DNA of 64,000 nucleotides from Neocallimastix lanati (nom. inval.) (Eukaryota > Neocallimastigomycota > Neocallimastigomycetes > Neocallimastigales > Neocallimastigaceae): NCBI GenBank assembly GCA_016946835.1, contig JACVTC010000063.1, forward strand, positions 921,001 through 985,000, read 5' to 3'. Shown here in pieces: positions 17,501-29,298 of this stretch. The position numbers and the translations under genes were made by a program. Below the pieces are notes generated by a model. It had not been told where the DNA came from, made no database searches, and saw only the letters and a program-made list of their open reading frames with translations. The number at the start of each line of letters is the position of its first letter. Position 1 is the first letter of the stretch.

Positions 17501-17665
17501 AACGACTTGCGTTCTTATTTTTTTTCTCTTTTTTTCTTTTTTTTTTTTTTTTTTTTTACATTAAAATAAAATTATATAAAATAAAGTCTCTTCTTTAATG
17601 AGAGAATTAAAATAATTATGAAAATATCTTTTTTTTTTTTTTATTGACTCAAAACGACTTGCGTT
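17501..17665. promoter_or_regulatory. Repeated AACGACTTGCGTT motif
   Basis: The 13-mer occurs at 17501-17513 and 17653-17665, each in T-rich sequence. It has inverted arms AACG and CGTT around five bases. A related form with arms GCG and CGC lies at 19173-19183, about 90 bases upstream of the gene starting at 19083. It is a possible binding site; the evidence is recurrence only. Confidence 0.3.
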
Positions 17666-18414
17666 TTTTTTTTTTTTTGGAATATAAAATTCTCTTTTTA
17701 TTGAGAACTTATAAACATTAAATACATATGTGCATTATTTAATAATTACTTTATCAATTATTACTTATGGTATTATTTATCTAAATTAAACACAAAAACA
17801 AATTTATTCAATACCACTATTTTTTATAAATTTTTATACAAAAAAAATATAATTTTATTATTTTTTTTATAATTATAAAAAAAAAAAAAACTAAATTATT
17901 ATATATATACAATTTCTTTTTTTTTTTTTTCATTGAAAATTTGAAATTATAAAAAATATATTGGTTTAAAGGTATAAATATATTATTAAATTATAAATAT
18001 TTGTTCTTTGAATTAAATTGATAATTAACTGTATATATATATTTATAAAAATATATTAAAATACTATAATATCATTTTTAATTCTGATCAATGTTTATAA
18101 TTTTTTTTTAATAAATATAAATAATTTTTGTTTGTTTAAGTTTAATGTCGATAATAATTTATTCAATTCAAATAAAAAATAAAATTTTATTTACTTTACG
18201 AAAAAACCCTCTTGAATTTTTTTTTTGTTTCTTTCTATAAAGTTGATTCCCCTATTTTAAATTCATCTTTTCAAAAGATCAATTCTTCATTAAATATATA
18301 TATATATACATAGGAAATCGTTAATTTTATTTTTTGCTTTGTTTTGATTTTAATTTGTTAAATAATTGATTTAATTATAATTTGTTATTCCATTCTTTAT
18401 TGAATTTTGTTCAC

Positions 18415-19083
18415 TTAAACCATAGCAACTTGGGAACGAAGAGATTGTAAACCTTGACGCTTAGATCTCTTAGCCCATAAGAAGATACCAGCGGCAGCAG
18501 CGGCACCGACACCAGCAGCGGCTCCAGCAATGGTACCAGCATCAATATTATTTTCTTCATTTTCTTCAGCAGACTTTTCAGCTTGATCAGCATCAGCATT
18601 AGAATCAGCAGCGTTAACACCATCCTCAGCGGCTTCATCCTTTTCAGAATCTTCAGTAGTGTCATTGGCGTTAACACCAGCAACAGCTTCCTTATCAGCA
18701 GCTTCAGCTTCAGAAGTTTCAGCAGCAGCATTGGCATCAGCAGCGTTAGCATCTTCAGCACCAGCATTTTCTTCAGCAGATTGTTCAGCCTTTTGTTCAA
18801 CAACTTCGGCAGCTGGTTCAGCAGCGTTTGGAACTGGAACTGGAGCAGATGGGGCAGTTGGGGCAGTTGGAACAGTTGGTGGGTTCTTTGGTGGAAGAGT
18901 CTTTGGTGGAAGACCAGCTGGAATACTGTCTTGAACAGCTTGACCAAGAGCATCATTTGGAAGAGCCTTTGGTGGAGCGTTAACAGTAGCTGGAGTAAGT
19001 GGAGTAGCTGGAATAGACTTTGTGTCTTGAGCTAAAGCTAAGACAGAAGCAGTAATTAAAGCTAAAACGGAAGTGAATCTCAT
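18415..19083 (-). CDS. Small secreted-type single-pass membrane protein, Ala-rich (family member 1)
   Basis: Intronless, 222 residues, start ATG at 19083, stop TAA. Residues 1-19 (MRFTSVLALITASVLALAQ) are a signal peptide with a likely A-L-A cut before Q. Residues 20-80 are Pro/Ala-rich (PPKTLPPKNPPTVPTAPTAP). Residues 85-180 are an acidic Ala/Glu/Asp/Asn stretch likely to be disordered. Residues 183-204 form a small-residue helix (AGAAAGVGAAAAAGIFLW), followed by a basic tail KRSKRQG and an end SQVAMV. It is far more GC-rich than its surroundings, which fits strong selection on codons and high expression. The helix and tail match the protein at 50009, so the two are paralogues. No known family was recognised. 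By topology it should be a type I surface or wall-associated protein; that role is inferred. Confidence 0.85.
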   Translation of the reverse strand: MRFTSVLALITASVLALAQDTKSIPATPLTPATVNAPPKALPNDALGQAVQDSIPAGLPPKTLPPKNPPTVPTAPTAPSAPVPVPNAAEPAAEVVEQKAEQSAEENAGAEDANAADANAAAETSEAEAADKEAVAGVNANDTTEDSEKDEAAEDGVNAADSNADADQAEKSAEENEENNIDAGTIAGAAAGVGAAAAAGIFLWAKRSKRQGLQSLRSQVAMV

Positions 19084-20079
19084 GTTGAATTATTTAATTT
19101 GATGATTTAAATGTAATAAAAAAAAAAGATTTAAAGATAAATTGGAAAAATAAATTATTTATTTGACTTTTGGCGTAATGCGCTTTTATTTATTAATTTT
19201 ATTTTTTTATTTATTATATTATATTATGATACAATAAATATTTATTTATAAAATGTTAAAAGAAATTATTAAAAAAAAGAAAAAAAATGAGGAATTTTTT
19301 ATCTTTTATATATTTTTAAATTAATATAAAAAAAAATTAATAAAATGTTTTAAAATTTATAGAATGAACGGCCTCATTTCATTTTTAATTAAATTGTACT
19401 AAATTTTTTTTTTTTTTATTTTTAATAGAAATAAAATAATTTAAGTTTAAATAGTTAATAAATTAATAATAAATATAAAAAAAAAGTTTAAAATTAAATA
19501 TTTTTTAATATTTATCTTATTAATAATTTTTTTACATTTAATAATATGTTTGAAAAAAAAAAAAACTTAATACAATTATTATATATTATAATATAGTTCA
19601 TTGTATTGTATTGTTTTATATATTATTACATTATTTCATTTAAATTAAAAAAAAATATATAAAAAATTAACAAATATATATTACATATAGTTTCAACCAT
19701 TCCATTTAAAATTTAATTATTTCATAATTTAATGGAACATAAATTAAATATAAATTTAGAAAAATTCTGCTACTCGATTTATATTTCGTAGACATTATTA
19801 CAATAAAAAGAAAAAAGAAAAATCTACCAAAAAATAAAATATATAATAAAATATAAAATAAAATATAAAATAAAATAAAAAAAAATAAAATAAAATATAT
19901 AATAAAATTAAAATAAAATTAAAATATAATAAAATTAAAATAAAACAAAATTAAAAATTTAAAATAAATTAATATGGCAGTATATATTAATATATAACAA
20001 TATATATTAGTGTATATTAATATATTAAAATAAAATTATTGTGGAACTCTAATTTATTATTTATTATGATTTTCATATA
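19084..20079. other. 5' flank of the Ala-rich gene and AT-rich spacer
   Basis: The first 150 bases hold the probable promoter, including GCGTAATGCGC at 19173-19183. The rest is AT-rich with (AATAA)n-like runs at 19830-19960. No coding sequence was seen. Confidence 0.5.
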
Positions 20080-20335
20080 GGTTACCAACTATTTACCAAT
20101 AGAATGAATAATAGACGGTATTCTAAAACAATATCCTACACTTAAATTCTATTACATAACCAAATTACAAAACAAATACTATAAACTTTATATATACAGA
20201 AATGAATTAATATCATAATTAGAATATATAGAATATATACAACCACTCACAAATAATTATTTAATAAAGTTACAAAAGATATTAGAGTGAAGAAATTACA
20301 TTCCAATGGCATGATTTGAACTAATATATACTAAC
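20080..20335 (+). pseudogene. Short decayed coding stretch, unrecognised
   Basis: One plus-strand frame is protein-like for about 80 codons with only four stops. Its blocks read IDGILKQYPTLKFYYITKLQ, NKYYKLYIYRNELIS and YIEYIQPLTNNYLIKLQKIL. Three of the four stops are TGA, at places where Trp would fit (next to NYIPMA and FELIY). An AG acceptor-like TATAG precedes it. It is possibly an exon of a lost gene or a transferred fragment. Confidence 0.35.
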
Positions 20336-22729
20336 CAAAAAAAAAAAAAAAAAATCACATCAAAAGTTTTATCATAAAATAAAATAAAATAAAATAAAAT
20401 ATAATAAATAAATAAAAGTAAGCTTTATATTATAAATCATTAAATATAATAAAATAAAAAATTAAAAAGGAAAGATGAAATAACTAAAAATAAATATATG
20501 AATGAATGACTGTAAAGTAAAAAAAAAAAAAAATAATTTTATATAGTATTTATTTATTATTTTTTATTAGAATATCTATAATAAATAAATCAAACTAGAA
20601 AAAAACATTAATACATTTATATATAGGAGTTAAAATTATACCAATAATATAGAGATAATTTTTTTATAATACTAAATCAATATGGGTTATATAGTATTTA
20701 TACCCAAAAAAAAAATTAAAATAAAATAAAATAAAGTTAAATTAATTAGCCTTAAACATTTTTATTATTTTTTCCAACAACTCTCTATCAACCCATTTAA
20801 AAGTTGACATGATTAAATAGTTATTTAATGTAATAATGAAAAAATAGATATATACAAAACTTTTGTAACAAAGAATTTTATTTTATGTTATGATATTGAT
20901 ATTATCATTATTCGTATATTAAACTCTAATTATTTACTACTTTTTTTAATTATTTAATTTTGGTTCTTATAATATTAAATATTTTATAATATATTTAATT
21001 GTTTCTAATAATATTTAATAGTTCATTATATATATATATATATATTTTTTATCATTTTCATTATTATTATTTCATTATATCGTAATTATTATTAAGTCTC
21101 ATAATTTTTTTTATTCTTTATACCTCTTGTAATTGCATACCATAATCTCTTATTTGTTGTGGTAAATGAACTGAAACTATATCAAATAAACTTCTCTATA
21201 AGTTTTATTGTTTACCTCTAATAACTTTAAAAAAAAAAAAAATAAAAAAAAAAAAAACAATTAAAAAATAGATGAAATAAATATTATGAAATAAGATTCA
21301 ATACTCTGAATATTAACACCACTGGATAGAATTTTAATTGCTATTAAATTTTGCAGTTAAAAGAAGATGAATAATCTATAAAGTTTTTAATATAAATAGT
21401 TTAATTCTATTTAAATCATAGTAGATTAAGTTTAATTAAATGATAATGAATAAGATAATATTTAATTTTATTTTTTATTAAAATAATTAAGTAAAAAAAT
21501 TAAAGCTTATTTTATAATAAAATCTAAAATGTTCTCTAGACTAATTAGCCTTCAAAAAAGATTTTTCATTTTTTTTTTAATTTTTTTATTTTATTGTAAA
21601 TGTGATACGTATGCTATGTAATATGTATACATGGTTATATATAAAGTTTAAAAAGTTAACTATATGAATAGATAAATAGAATAATAAATAAATAAATTTA
21701 CTAATTTTAATTAATCATTATAAATAATGAAATAAAAAGTTAAGGCTAAAACATAAATAAATAAATGAATAAATAAAAAAGTTAATAAATAAATAGAAAA
21801 AAAAAGAAATTTAATATAATTAAAAATTAAAGAATAAAAAAAAAAAATTAAGAATGTTACAAAAAATATATTGATCATTAAAATACCATTAAAACTCAGA
21901 AAAAGAGTTTAATGAAATTGACCACTTTTACTATTATGACTTTTAAATTTATTATGGATTACGCTTAAATTGAAAATAATAATAATAATATTAATATTAA
22001 TAATAATAAATATTAATAATAATATTAATATTAATATATTATTATTAATAATATTATCATCCTCTAGAATTGACGATAAATGGTTTAAATAAATAAATAA
22101 ATAGTAAATTGATAAATTAAAAAACGAAATTTCATTTGTTTAAAATAATTAAAAAAAAAAAAATCCAACAAATAAAAGAAATAATAAAGCAAAAAATTAA
22201 AATTAAAATTATAAATAAAAAAGATAAAATTTAATATTTTTAAATATTTTTTTTTGGTAATTTTAGAATGAATTCTCCTTTTTCAAGACAGACAAAAAAT
22301 ATATAAAAAAAAATTAGGATAAAATTAAAAAATACATATTAATAAAAAAAAAATATTTAATATTAATAATTATTTAATTATTTATTATTACCTTAATTAT
22401 AAATTTATTAAAAAAAATTATAATTGTTTATCTATGATATATATTTAATTATCTATTTAATTTTTTTTTTTTTTTGGTATTATATTATATTCTTTATTTA
22501 TTTTATTTATTTTATTTATTTATTTATTTTATTTATTTTATTTATTTATTATTTATTTTATTTATTTATTTATTTTTAAAGTACCATTATATTAATAATT
22601 AATTGTTTAATTATTTCATTGTTTTAATATTTAAATAATTAGTTATTTCCATATTAGGTCATTAATTTTTTTTTTTAAAAAATAAAATGAAATAGAATGA
22701 AATATAAAAGAACAAAAAATTAAAATATA
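20336..22729. other. AT-rich spacer
   Basis: A tracts, (TTTA)n and an AAT/ATT inverted stretch at 21977-22050. Nothing coding was recognised on either strand. Confidence 0.6.
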
Positions 22730-23290
22730 TAATAATAAATAATAAATAATAAATAAATAATAAATAAATATCAAATAATAAATAATAAATAATAAATAAT
22801 AAATAATAAATAATAAATAATAAATAATAAATAATAAATAATAAATAAATTGAATAATAAATAATAAATAAATAAATAAATAAATAAATAAATAGTAAAT
22901 AATAAATAATAAATAATAAATAATAAATAATAAATAATTAAATAATAAATAATTGAATAATAAATAATAAATAATAAATAAATTGAATAATAAATAATAA
23001 ATAAATAAATAAATAAATAAATAAATAGTAAATAATAAATAATAAATAATAAATAATTAAATAATAAATAATTGAATAATAAATAATAAATAATAAATAA
23101 TAAATAATAAATAATAAATAATAAATAATAAAATAATAAATAATAAATAAATAAATAATAAATAATTGAATAATAAATAATAAATAATAAATAATAATTA
23201 ATAAATAATAAATAAATAAATAAATAAATAAATAATAAATAATAATATATAATATAAATAATAAATAATAAATAATAAAATAAATTAAAT
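22730..23290. repeat. AATAAATAAT satellite, left of the copia element
   Basis: A degenerate array of AATAAATAAT-type units with interspersed AATTGAATAAT and AATAGTAAAT variants. Longer blocks recur, for example around 22850-22960 and 22980-23090. On the right of the element (29299 on) the complementary motif is on the plus strand. Confidence 0.9.
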
Positions 23291-23614
23291 ATTAAATATT
23301 AAATATTTATTAAAAATATTTTATGCCTCCCCCTATACATACTATACAAATATACAAATGTATAAAAGAGAATTAATGAATTTTTACAACTAATTAAAAT
23401 TAATAATTAATTTAATTAATGAAAATATTTTCTTTATTCTTTTTTTTTTTACATATATAAATATTAATATAAATAGTAAAAATTAATTTGTTATTTATTA
23501 ATTTCCTTTTTTATTTCCTTTTTTATTTATTTATTACTTTTTTTAATTTATTTAATAGTTATCTAAAATATATAAATTATTTATTATTAATAAATAATAA
23601 TTATTATTTATTTA

Positions 23615-23848
23615 TATTAAAATTTGTTTTATTAATTAATATAAATTTATTATTTATAGAATATAAATAAATGGTTAACAAAGATTTAAAGTACAGAGAA
23701 AATTACATGTATTTATATTTAATTGTGGCTTGTTCTAGATACATATTAATTTATATTTAATTTATGATTACAATGTATTTAATATAATTTAATTTAATAT
23801 TTTATTAAACCTAAGCTAGAATATAACTTTATATTAATAAAGTTAACA
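23615..23848 (-). repeat. Copia 3' LTR
   Basis: Identical base for base to 29065-29298. On the element strand it begins TGTTAACTTTATTAATATAA and ends TTTTAATA, so it has the canonical TG start, but the shared sequence runs ten bases past an ACA that would give a CA end. Confidence 0.93.
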
Positions 23849-23857
23849 CTCCCCCTC
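23849..23857 (-). other. Polypurine tract
   Basis: GAGGGGGAG on the element strand immediately before the 3' LTR, where LTR retrotransposons prime plus-strand DNA synthesis. It is the only G run in this neighbourhood. Confidence 0.85.
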
Positions 23858-23869
23858 AAATTAAATTTT

Positions 23870-25957
23870 TTATTTTATAAAAATTTTATTTGTAAAATTA
23901 GTTATTTTGTTTCCATTAAGGTTTTTGGTTAATGGATCGGCCAGCATATCATTTGTACTAATATATTTTAGTTGAACATTTTTATTTAATATATTTTCAT
24001 TGTTGAAATGGTAGCTAACACTAATATGTCTAAGCTTTGGATTTAAATGACCTGCTTCAATGCTACTTTTGCTTGCTTCATTATCCGTGTATATGTCTAT
24101 AGTTTCAGTTTCTCCAAATAATTCATAAAGTAGATTTTTAATTTGTAATACTTTCTTAATACATTCTGTAGTACTTAAATATTCAGCTTCGGCAGTAGAC
24201 GTTGCGACAGTTGTTTGTTTTTTAGAATACCATGAAATGGGATTTGTACCCATTAAGATAATGTGTCCTGAAGTAGATTTTCTATCATTTGGATCACCGG
24301 CAAAATCTGAATCTGTATGTGCATTTATTTTACCTTTACCGTCATATCTTATTTTATAATGTTTTGTTCCATTTAAGTATTTTAATATTTTAATAGCTTT
24401 TTTCCAATCGGCTTGAGTTGGATTTTCTGATTTTCTAGCGGCAAAGTTAACAGCAAATGCAATGTCTGGACGTGTGCATCTTGCGAGATAAATTAAGGAT
24501 CCGATAATACTTTTGAATTTTATTTTGTCAACAGGTTCATTATCTTCATTATTTTCATTTACTGAATATGGTGATTTTATTTTCTTTTTATTATTTATAT
24601 TATATTTATTTAATAGATTTTCAATGAATGCTTCTTGTGAGATATAAATATCATTATTTTCTCTTTCTATTTTGATTCCTAATATGAAGTCAGCAAATCC
24701 ACATTTTGATACCTTAAAGTTATCTTTAATTCTTGAAACAATTCTAACAATTTCGAAATTTTCACCTATAATTAGCATATCATCAACATAAAGTCCTATA
24801 ATACAAGTTAGTTCTTCCTTCTGCTTTTTAAAGAAAACACATGGATCAGTGGTGGATTGATGAAATTTGTTTTCGGTTAAAAATTTTGTAATGGTTTTAT
24901 TCCACTGGCGGCCTGATTGTTTAAGACCGTACAATGCCTTATTTAGAATCCAATAGCCTTTACCGTAGTTTTCATCGCCGTAAGGAATTTCGGTGTAAAT
25001 TTCTTTGTCTAAGGCGGCGTTTAGATAGGCAGATTTAAAATCTAATTGATAAACAGTCCATTGAAATTGAGCAGCAAAAGCGAGAAGTAATTTTATACAA
25101 TCAACGTTTAATGTCGGACTATATGTAAGTTCATAATCGATGCCGTATCTTTGAGCAAAACCTCTTGCAACAAGTCTGGCCTTTCTTTTAATAATTTTAT
25201 TATTTGCATCCTTTTTAATTGCAAAAACCCATCTTGTAGAAATTGGTTGTTTTCCTCTTGGTAGTTTTTTAACAAAAGTCATTGTATTATTATCATATAA
25301 ATTTTTTAGTTCTTCTTGGATAGCAATATCCCATTCATCGGCATGATCACAATTGAGAGCTTTTTGATAGGTTTTCGGAACTTCTTCATTTTCAGTTTCA
25401 ATAGTATTAATTAAATTATCATTGTTGTAATTAAAATTATTAGGATTATTATTATAAGAAATAATATTATTATGATTATTATTATTATTGTAAATATCAA
25501 TATTATTATTATTAATATTAGGTTTGAAGTGTTTAATAATATTATTATTGGTAAATTTGGATTTTCTTTTATTATTTCTATAAATATTTATGTTATTATT
25601 ATTTGAATTATTATTAATAAAATTATTAATATTATTATTATTTTTATCTTCTTCTGATAAAAAATTTTTATTAATAAAATTTTGATCATTTTTTGAATTA
25701 AAATTTTCATTAATTAAAAATTTTTTATTATTAGAATTTTGTATATAATTTGGATTAGAAAAATTTTTGGTGTTGGAAAAATTTTCATTGGTTATTGTAT
25801 TGGTATTTGTATTTTGATTAAAATTTTCTAAATTTTGATTAAATTCAGAATTTATTGTATCAGAAAATTTTTTACCATTGTATTGATTTTTTGAGCCAAT
25901 AAGATTATTGTTATTAGAATTAATAAAATTATTTGAAAAATTTTTATCGTATATTAA

Positions 25958-26035
<78 letters not shown>

Positions 26036-27557
26036 GAAATTATTATTATTTAAATTTTGTTCATTTTTTGACAAATTTTTATTAATTAAAAATTTTTCAT
26101 TATTTTGATATGAAAAATTATTATTATTATTTTGATCTGAAATATTATAATTATCAATATTTAAATTATTGTTAAAGTTATTATTATTAACATTATAATC
26201 ATCAGGAGAATTATTATTATAATTATTATTATGAATATCATTATTAGGAATATTATTATGAATATTAATATTATTAGGTGGATTATCAGGAATATTAATG
26301 ATATTATTATTGTCAGGAATAAAATAATTATCGTCATTATTGTCATAATTGTTGTTGATATTATTATTATTATGTATATTATTATTTGTATAATTGCTTA
26401 ATAATTTGTTGATAAAAGATAAATCTAAGCATAAATTTAATTTATTATTATTGTCTTTAACATAAGGCGAAATTCTTTTTGTAATATCTTTAGTAATGCA
26501 GGCAGGGGTGTCTTCTTGAAATAATACTTCTCTTACTTGATGTAGAGAAAAATTATTATAGTCCATTATTAAATAAGAATTAGAATCATTACTGAAACCT
26601 AAGAAAAAACCTTTTTTGGCGTTAGGATCTAATTTTCCTTTCTTGGGAGAGAAATCCTTATAATAAGCGATGCATCCAAAAACTTTAATATGATTAACAT
26701 GAATTGGAGTACCATAAAATACTTCATTGGGAATTTGATTATTTATTCCTGAATGAGGAGTAAGATTATAAAGATATTTTGAATAACGTATAGCAAAATC
26801 CCAAAATTTAATGTTGAGTTTACTCCAGCTTAATAAACATTTTAGGGAATAAAGAATGGTTTGATTAAATCGTTCAGCAATTCCATTATTTTGAGGATTT
26901 CTTGGAGGAGAATAGAGTTTTCTAATACCATTCTTTTTACAGAATTTGTTGACTCTTCTACTACAATATTCTTTTCCTTGGTCCGATTTGAAATTAGTAA
27001 TTTTATAATTTGGAAAAAGATTATTTAAATATTTGAAAAAATTAATAATAATATCGATGGCATCTGATTTTCTTTTCATAGTAAAAATCCAGGCTTTCCT
27101 AGAGAATTCATCAATGAAAGTAATGATGAATTTAAAACCAAAAAATGAATCCGGGAAAGGACCAACAATGTCGGAGTGGATAACATCTAATAACTTGGTA
27201 GCTTTAGGAGTTACCCTGTTGTGAGGTAACCTTTTCATTTTAGCTATTCCACAAGTAATACAATTATTGTCATTGTTATTATGACTTGTGGTGTGTTCCT
27301 TTATAAATTTTGATAAATCTTTGTGATAGAAGTGACCAAGTCTTCTATGCCAAAGATTATCATTATCGGTGTTCATAATTAAGTTATTATATTTATTGTT
27401 TATTTTGATTCTAAATGTGTTTCTTCCATCAATTGACCTATAAGTATTAATAATATTATTATCATTATCCGTAATGATAAGGTGTGGCTCATTGTTAATA
27501 AGCTTAGTAATTGATATTAATTCAGTGTAGGCAAATTGTATACCACTAATTAAATTT
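23870..27557 (-). CDS. Copia Pol: integrase, reverse transcriptase, RNase H
   Basis: The open frame runs from the frame change at about 27557 to TAA at 23870; the first ATG inside it is at 27376, and positions below count from that Met. Integrase has a zinc-binding part (H10, H15 or H18, C39, C42) and a catalytic triad D69, D132, E168 with 35 residues between the last two. A very Asn-rich linker, about residues 320-690, includes an (ATT)n-encoded Asn run at 25962-26034. RT follows with RWVFAIKKDANNKIIKRKAR, QLDFKSAYLNA, ALYGLKQSGRQW and the catalytic LYVDDM near 862. RNase H has AHTDSDFAGD, SWYSKKQTTVATSTAEAEY and DNEASKS, and the end reads LADPLTKNL. All catalytic motifs are intact. The protein is needed for cDNA synthesis and integration; the element is probably recent. 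Confidence 0.95.
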
Positions 27558-29039
27558 TTTGTTTGCGTGCCTAGAATAAAATACTTTACTTAAAGTAATG
27601 TTATAACCGTTAATTGAGCCTTTGTATGTACCAAATCCCTCGAATTCCATTTCAGAATTGTTGGCACATGTTAAATTAATTTTGTATTTTTTAAAGTTAG
27701 TTAATAAACTTCGGTCATTAGTAATATGAACAATTGCACCAGAATCATAGATCCAAGTTGATTCGTTGTTGTCATTAGTAGGGCAATTGTTATTGTTATC
27801 ATAATTATTAATATAATTAGTATTATTAGTGTAATTTATATCATTATTAAGTTCTTTATGTAAATTATTATTTTTACTTTCATAATTATTAAGATTATTA
27901 TTAAAATTTTTATTTAATTTATTTTTATCATTTTTATAATTATTAAGGTTATGAGTAGATTTATTTAAATTATTTAAAAATTCAACACTATCAAGACTAT
28001 TGTTAATCATGTGACTTAAATTTTCATAATTTATGTCATCATCATAATCAACAGGTAAATTGTTATTTTCAATGTTATTAATATAATTATTACGATTTTT
28101 ATAATTTTTATTATAATTTTTATTATTATTTTTATAACTTTTATTATTATTTTTATCATAATTGTTATTATATTTATTATTATTATAATTATTGTTATTA
28201 AATCTGTTATTATAGTTATTATTATTATTATTATTAAATTTAGTTTGATCCATGGTTCCGTTTGTTCTCCCGTTGTAATGGCATTCACTTGTTAAATGAC
28301 CACGTTGGTTACAAATATGGCAGTATTTATTTGGAATTCTTCGTTGAGAATTATTTTGTCTGTGGCTTTTATACCTGTTATTTCTGTTAAATACTAGGTC
28401 TAAATCCATGGGATCATCGTAGTTATTATAATTGTTACGATTATTATGGTTAATTTGTGGCTTGATTATTTTTTGTTCATTCATGCATCTGATAAATATA
28501 TTTCTTGATTTGATGAGATCATAATATTCTTCAGCTGTTTTACCAGGTTCAGGCAGGAAAGCAATTTGTAATTCCTTTGGTAGCGCCTTGAACATATATT
28601 GGATTTTGTCATTTTCACTCATATCGTAATTGGCGGTTTTAAGTTTGTTAAAAGTGTTTAACATGTCAGATAAACATTTTAAAACTTCCATATAGTTTCG
28701 AGGCTTCATAATTTTCAGTTTCTTTATTAATTTTTCTACAATTAGTTCATCTGCTTCTTGGTTAATATCTTCCAGTTTCCTGATCATGTCAAAGGCAGAT
28801 TCTAAATCCTCAATATCTTGATAAATTGATTCATCCACAGACTTGATAATAATAGCAACAACCTTTGAGTTGTTTTTATCGATTTCCCCAAAGTTTTCAT
28901 GGTCTCTATCGGTTTCATTGAAAATATTGGTTGTGGCGTAATCAGAGAGATCTTTGGCTTTCAAAATGTTAATGAGTAACTTTTTCCACATTTTGAAGTT
29001 GGAACCCTTGTAAACGAAACATTCAGCGCTGTCAGACAT
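27546..29039 (-). CDS. Copia Gag and aspartic protease
   Basis: 497 residues, start ATG at 29039 about 25 bases inside the 5' LTR boundary. Residues 1-200 resemble copia Gag (MSDSAECFVYKGSNFKMWKK). A perfect CX2CX4HX4C zinc knuckle (CHICNQRGHLTSEC) lies near 240. An Asn/Lys-rich spacer follows, then the protease motif WIYDSGAIVHITND near 427. The frame closes at TAG (27546) just after FYSRHANKKFN, in mid-domain. The continuing sequence NLISGIQFAYTELISITKLI is in the pol frame, so the two ORFs are one polyprotein split by a single base in an A6 run or by +1 frameshifting. Confidence 0.93.
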   Translation of the reverse strand: MSDSAECFVYKGSNFKMWKKLLINILKAKDLSDYATTNIFNETDRDHENFGEIDKNNSKVVAIIIKSVDESIYQDIEDLESAFDMIRKLEDINQEADELIVEKLIKKLKIMKPRNYMEVLKCLSDMLNTFNKLKTANYDMSENDKIQYMFKALPKELQIAFLPEPGKTAEEYYDLIKSRNIFIRCMNEQKIIKPQINHNNRNNYNNYDDPMDLDLVFNRNNRYKSHRQNNSQRRIPNKYCHICNQRGHLTSECHYNGRTNGTMDQTKFNNNNNNNYNNRFNNNNYNNNKYNNNYDKNNNKSYKNNNKNYNKNYKNRNNYINNIENNNLPVDYDDDINYENLSHMINNSLDSVEFLNNLNKSTHNLNNYKNDKNKLNKNFNNNLNNYESKNNNLHKELNNDINYTNNTNYINNYDNNNNCPTNDNNESTWIYDSGAIVHITNDRSLLTNFKKYKINLTCANNSEMEFEGFGTYKGSINGYNITLSKVFYSRHANKKFN

Positions 29040-29064
29040 TTTCGGTTGCTTGAGACTCTTAATC

Positions 29065-29298
29065 TATTAAAATTTGTTTTATTAATTAATATAAATTTAT
29101 TATTTATAGAATATAAATAAATGGTTAACAAAGATTTAAAGTACAGAGAAAATTACATGTATTTATATTTAATTGTGGCTTGTTCTAGATACATATTAAT
29201 TTATATTTAATTTATGATTACAATGTATTTAATATAATTTAATTTAATATTTTATTAAACCTAAGCTAGAATATAACTTTATATTAATAAAGTTAACA
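29065..29298 (-). repeat. Copia 5' LTR
   Basis: Identical to the 3' LTR. Between it and the Gag start lies only GATTAAGAGTCTCAAGCAACC, where the tRNA primer should bind. It is not the usual initiator-Met sequence, so the primer tRNA is unknown. Confidence 0.93.

Larger units (their letters stand above)
15766..18410. other. Low-complexity spacer
   Basis: AT-rich runs, a (TTTA)n tract at 16912-16962 and many T tracts between 17090 and 17700. No coding sequence was recognised. The palindrome at 16366-16395 and the motif pair at 17501 and 17653 are the only non-simple structures seen. Confidence 0.6.
23615..29298 (-). mobile_element. Young Ty1/copia retrotransposon, nearly intact
   Basis: 5,684 bp between two identical 234-bp LTRs. 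The internal order on the minus strand is Gag, protease, integrase, RT, RNase H, which is the copia order. A polypurine tract abuts the 3' LTR, and ATTTA flanks both ends as a possible 5-bp target duplication, though the flanks are simple sequence. The only coding defect is one frame change at 27555-27560. It was inserted inside an AT satellite. Confidence 0.95.

Noticed and set aside
18583-19035. Long plus-strand frames across the Ala-rich gene
   Set aside because: Antisense shadows; only the minus frame has a signal peptide, helix and a homologue at 50009.
20080-20335. Mitochondrial DNA insertion
   Set aside because: TGA-rich stops hint at it, but the blocks match no mitochondrial protein I know, and anaerobic gut fungi are thought to lack a mitochondrial genome.
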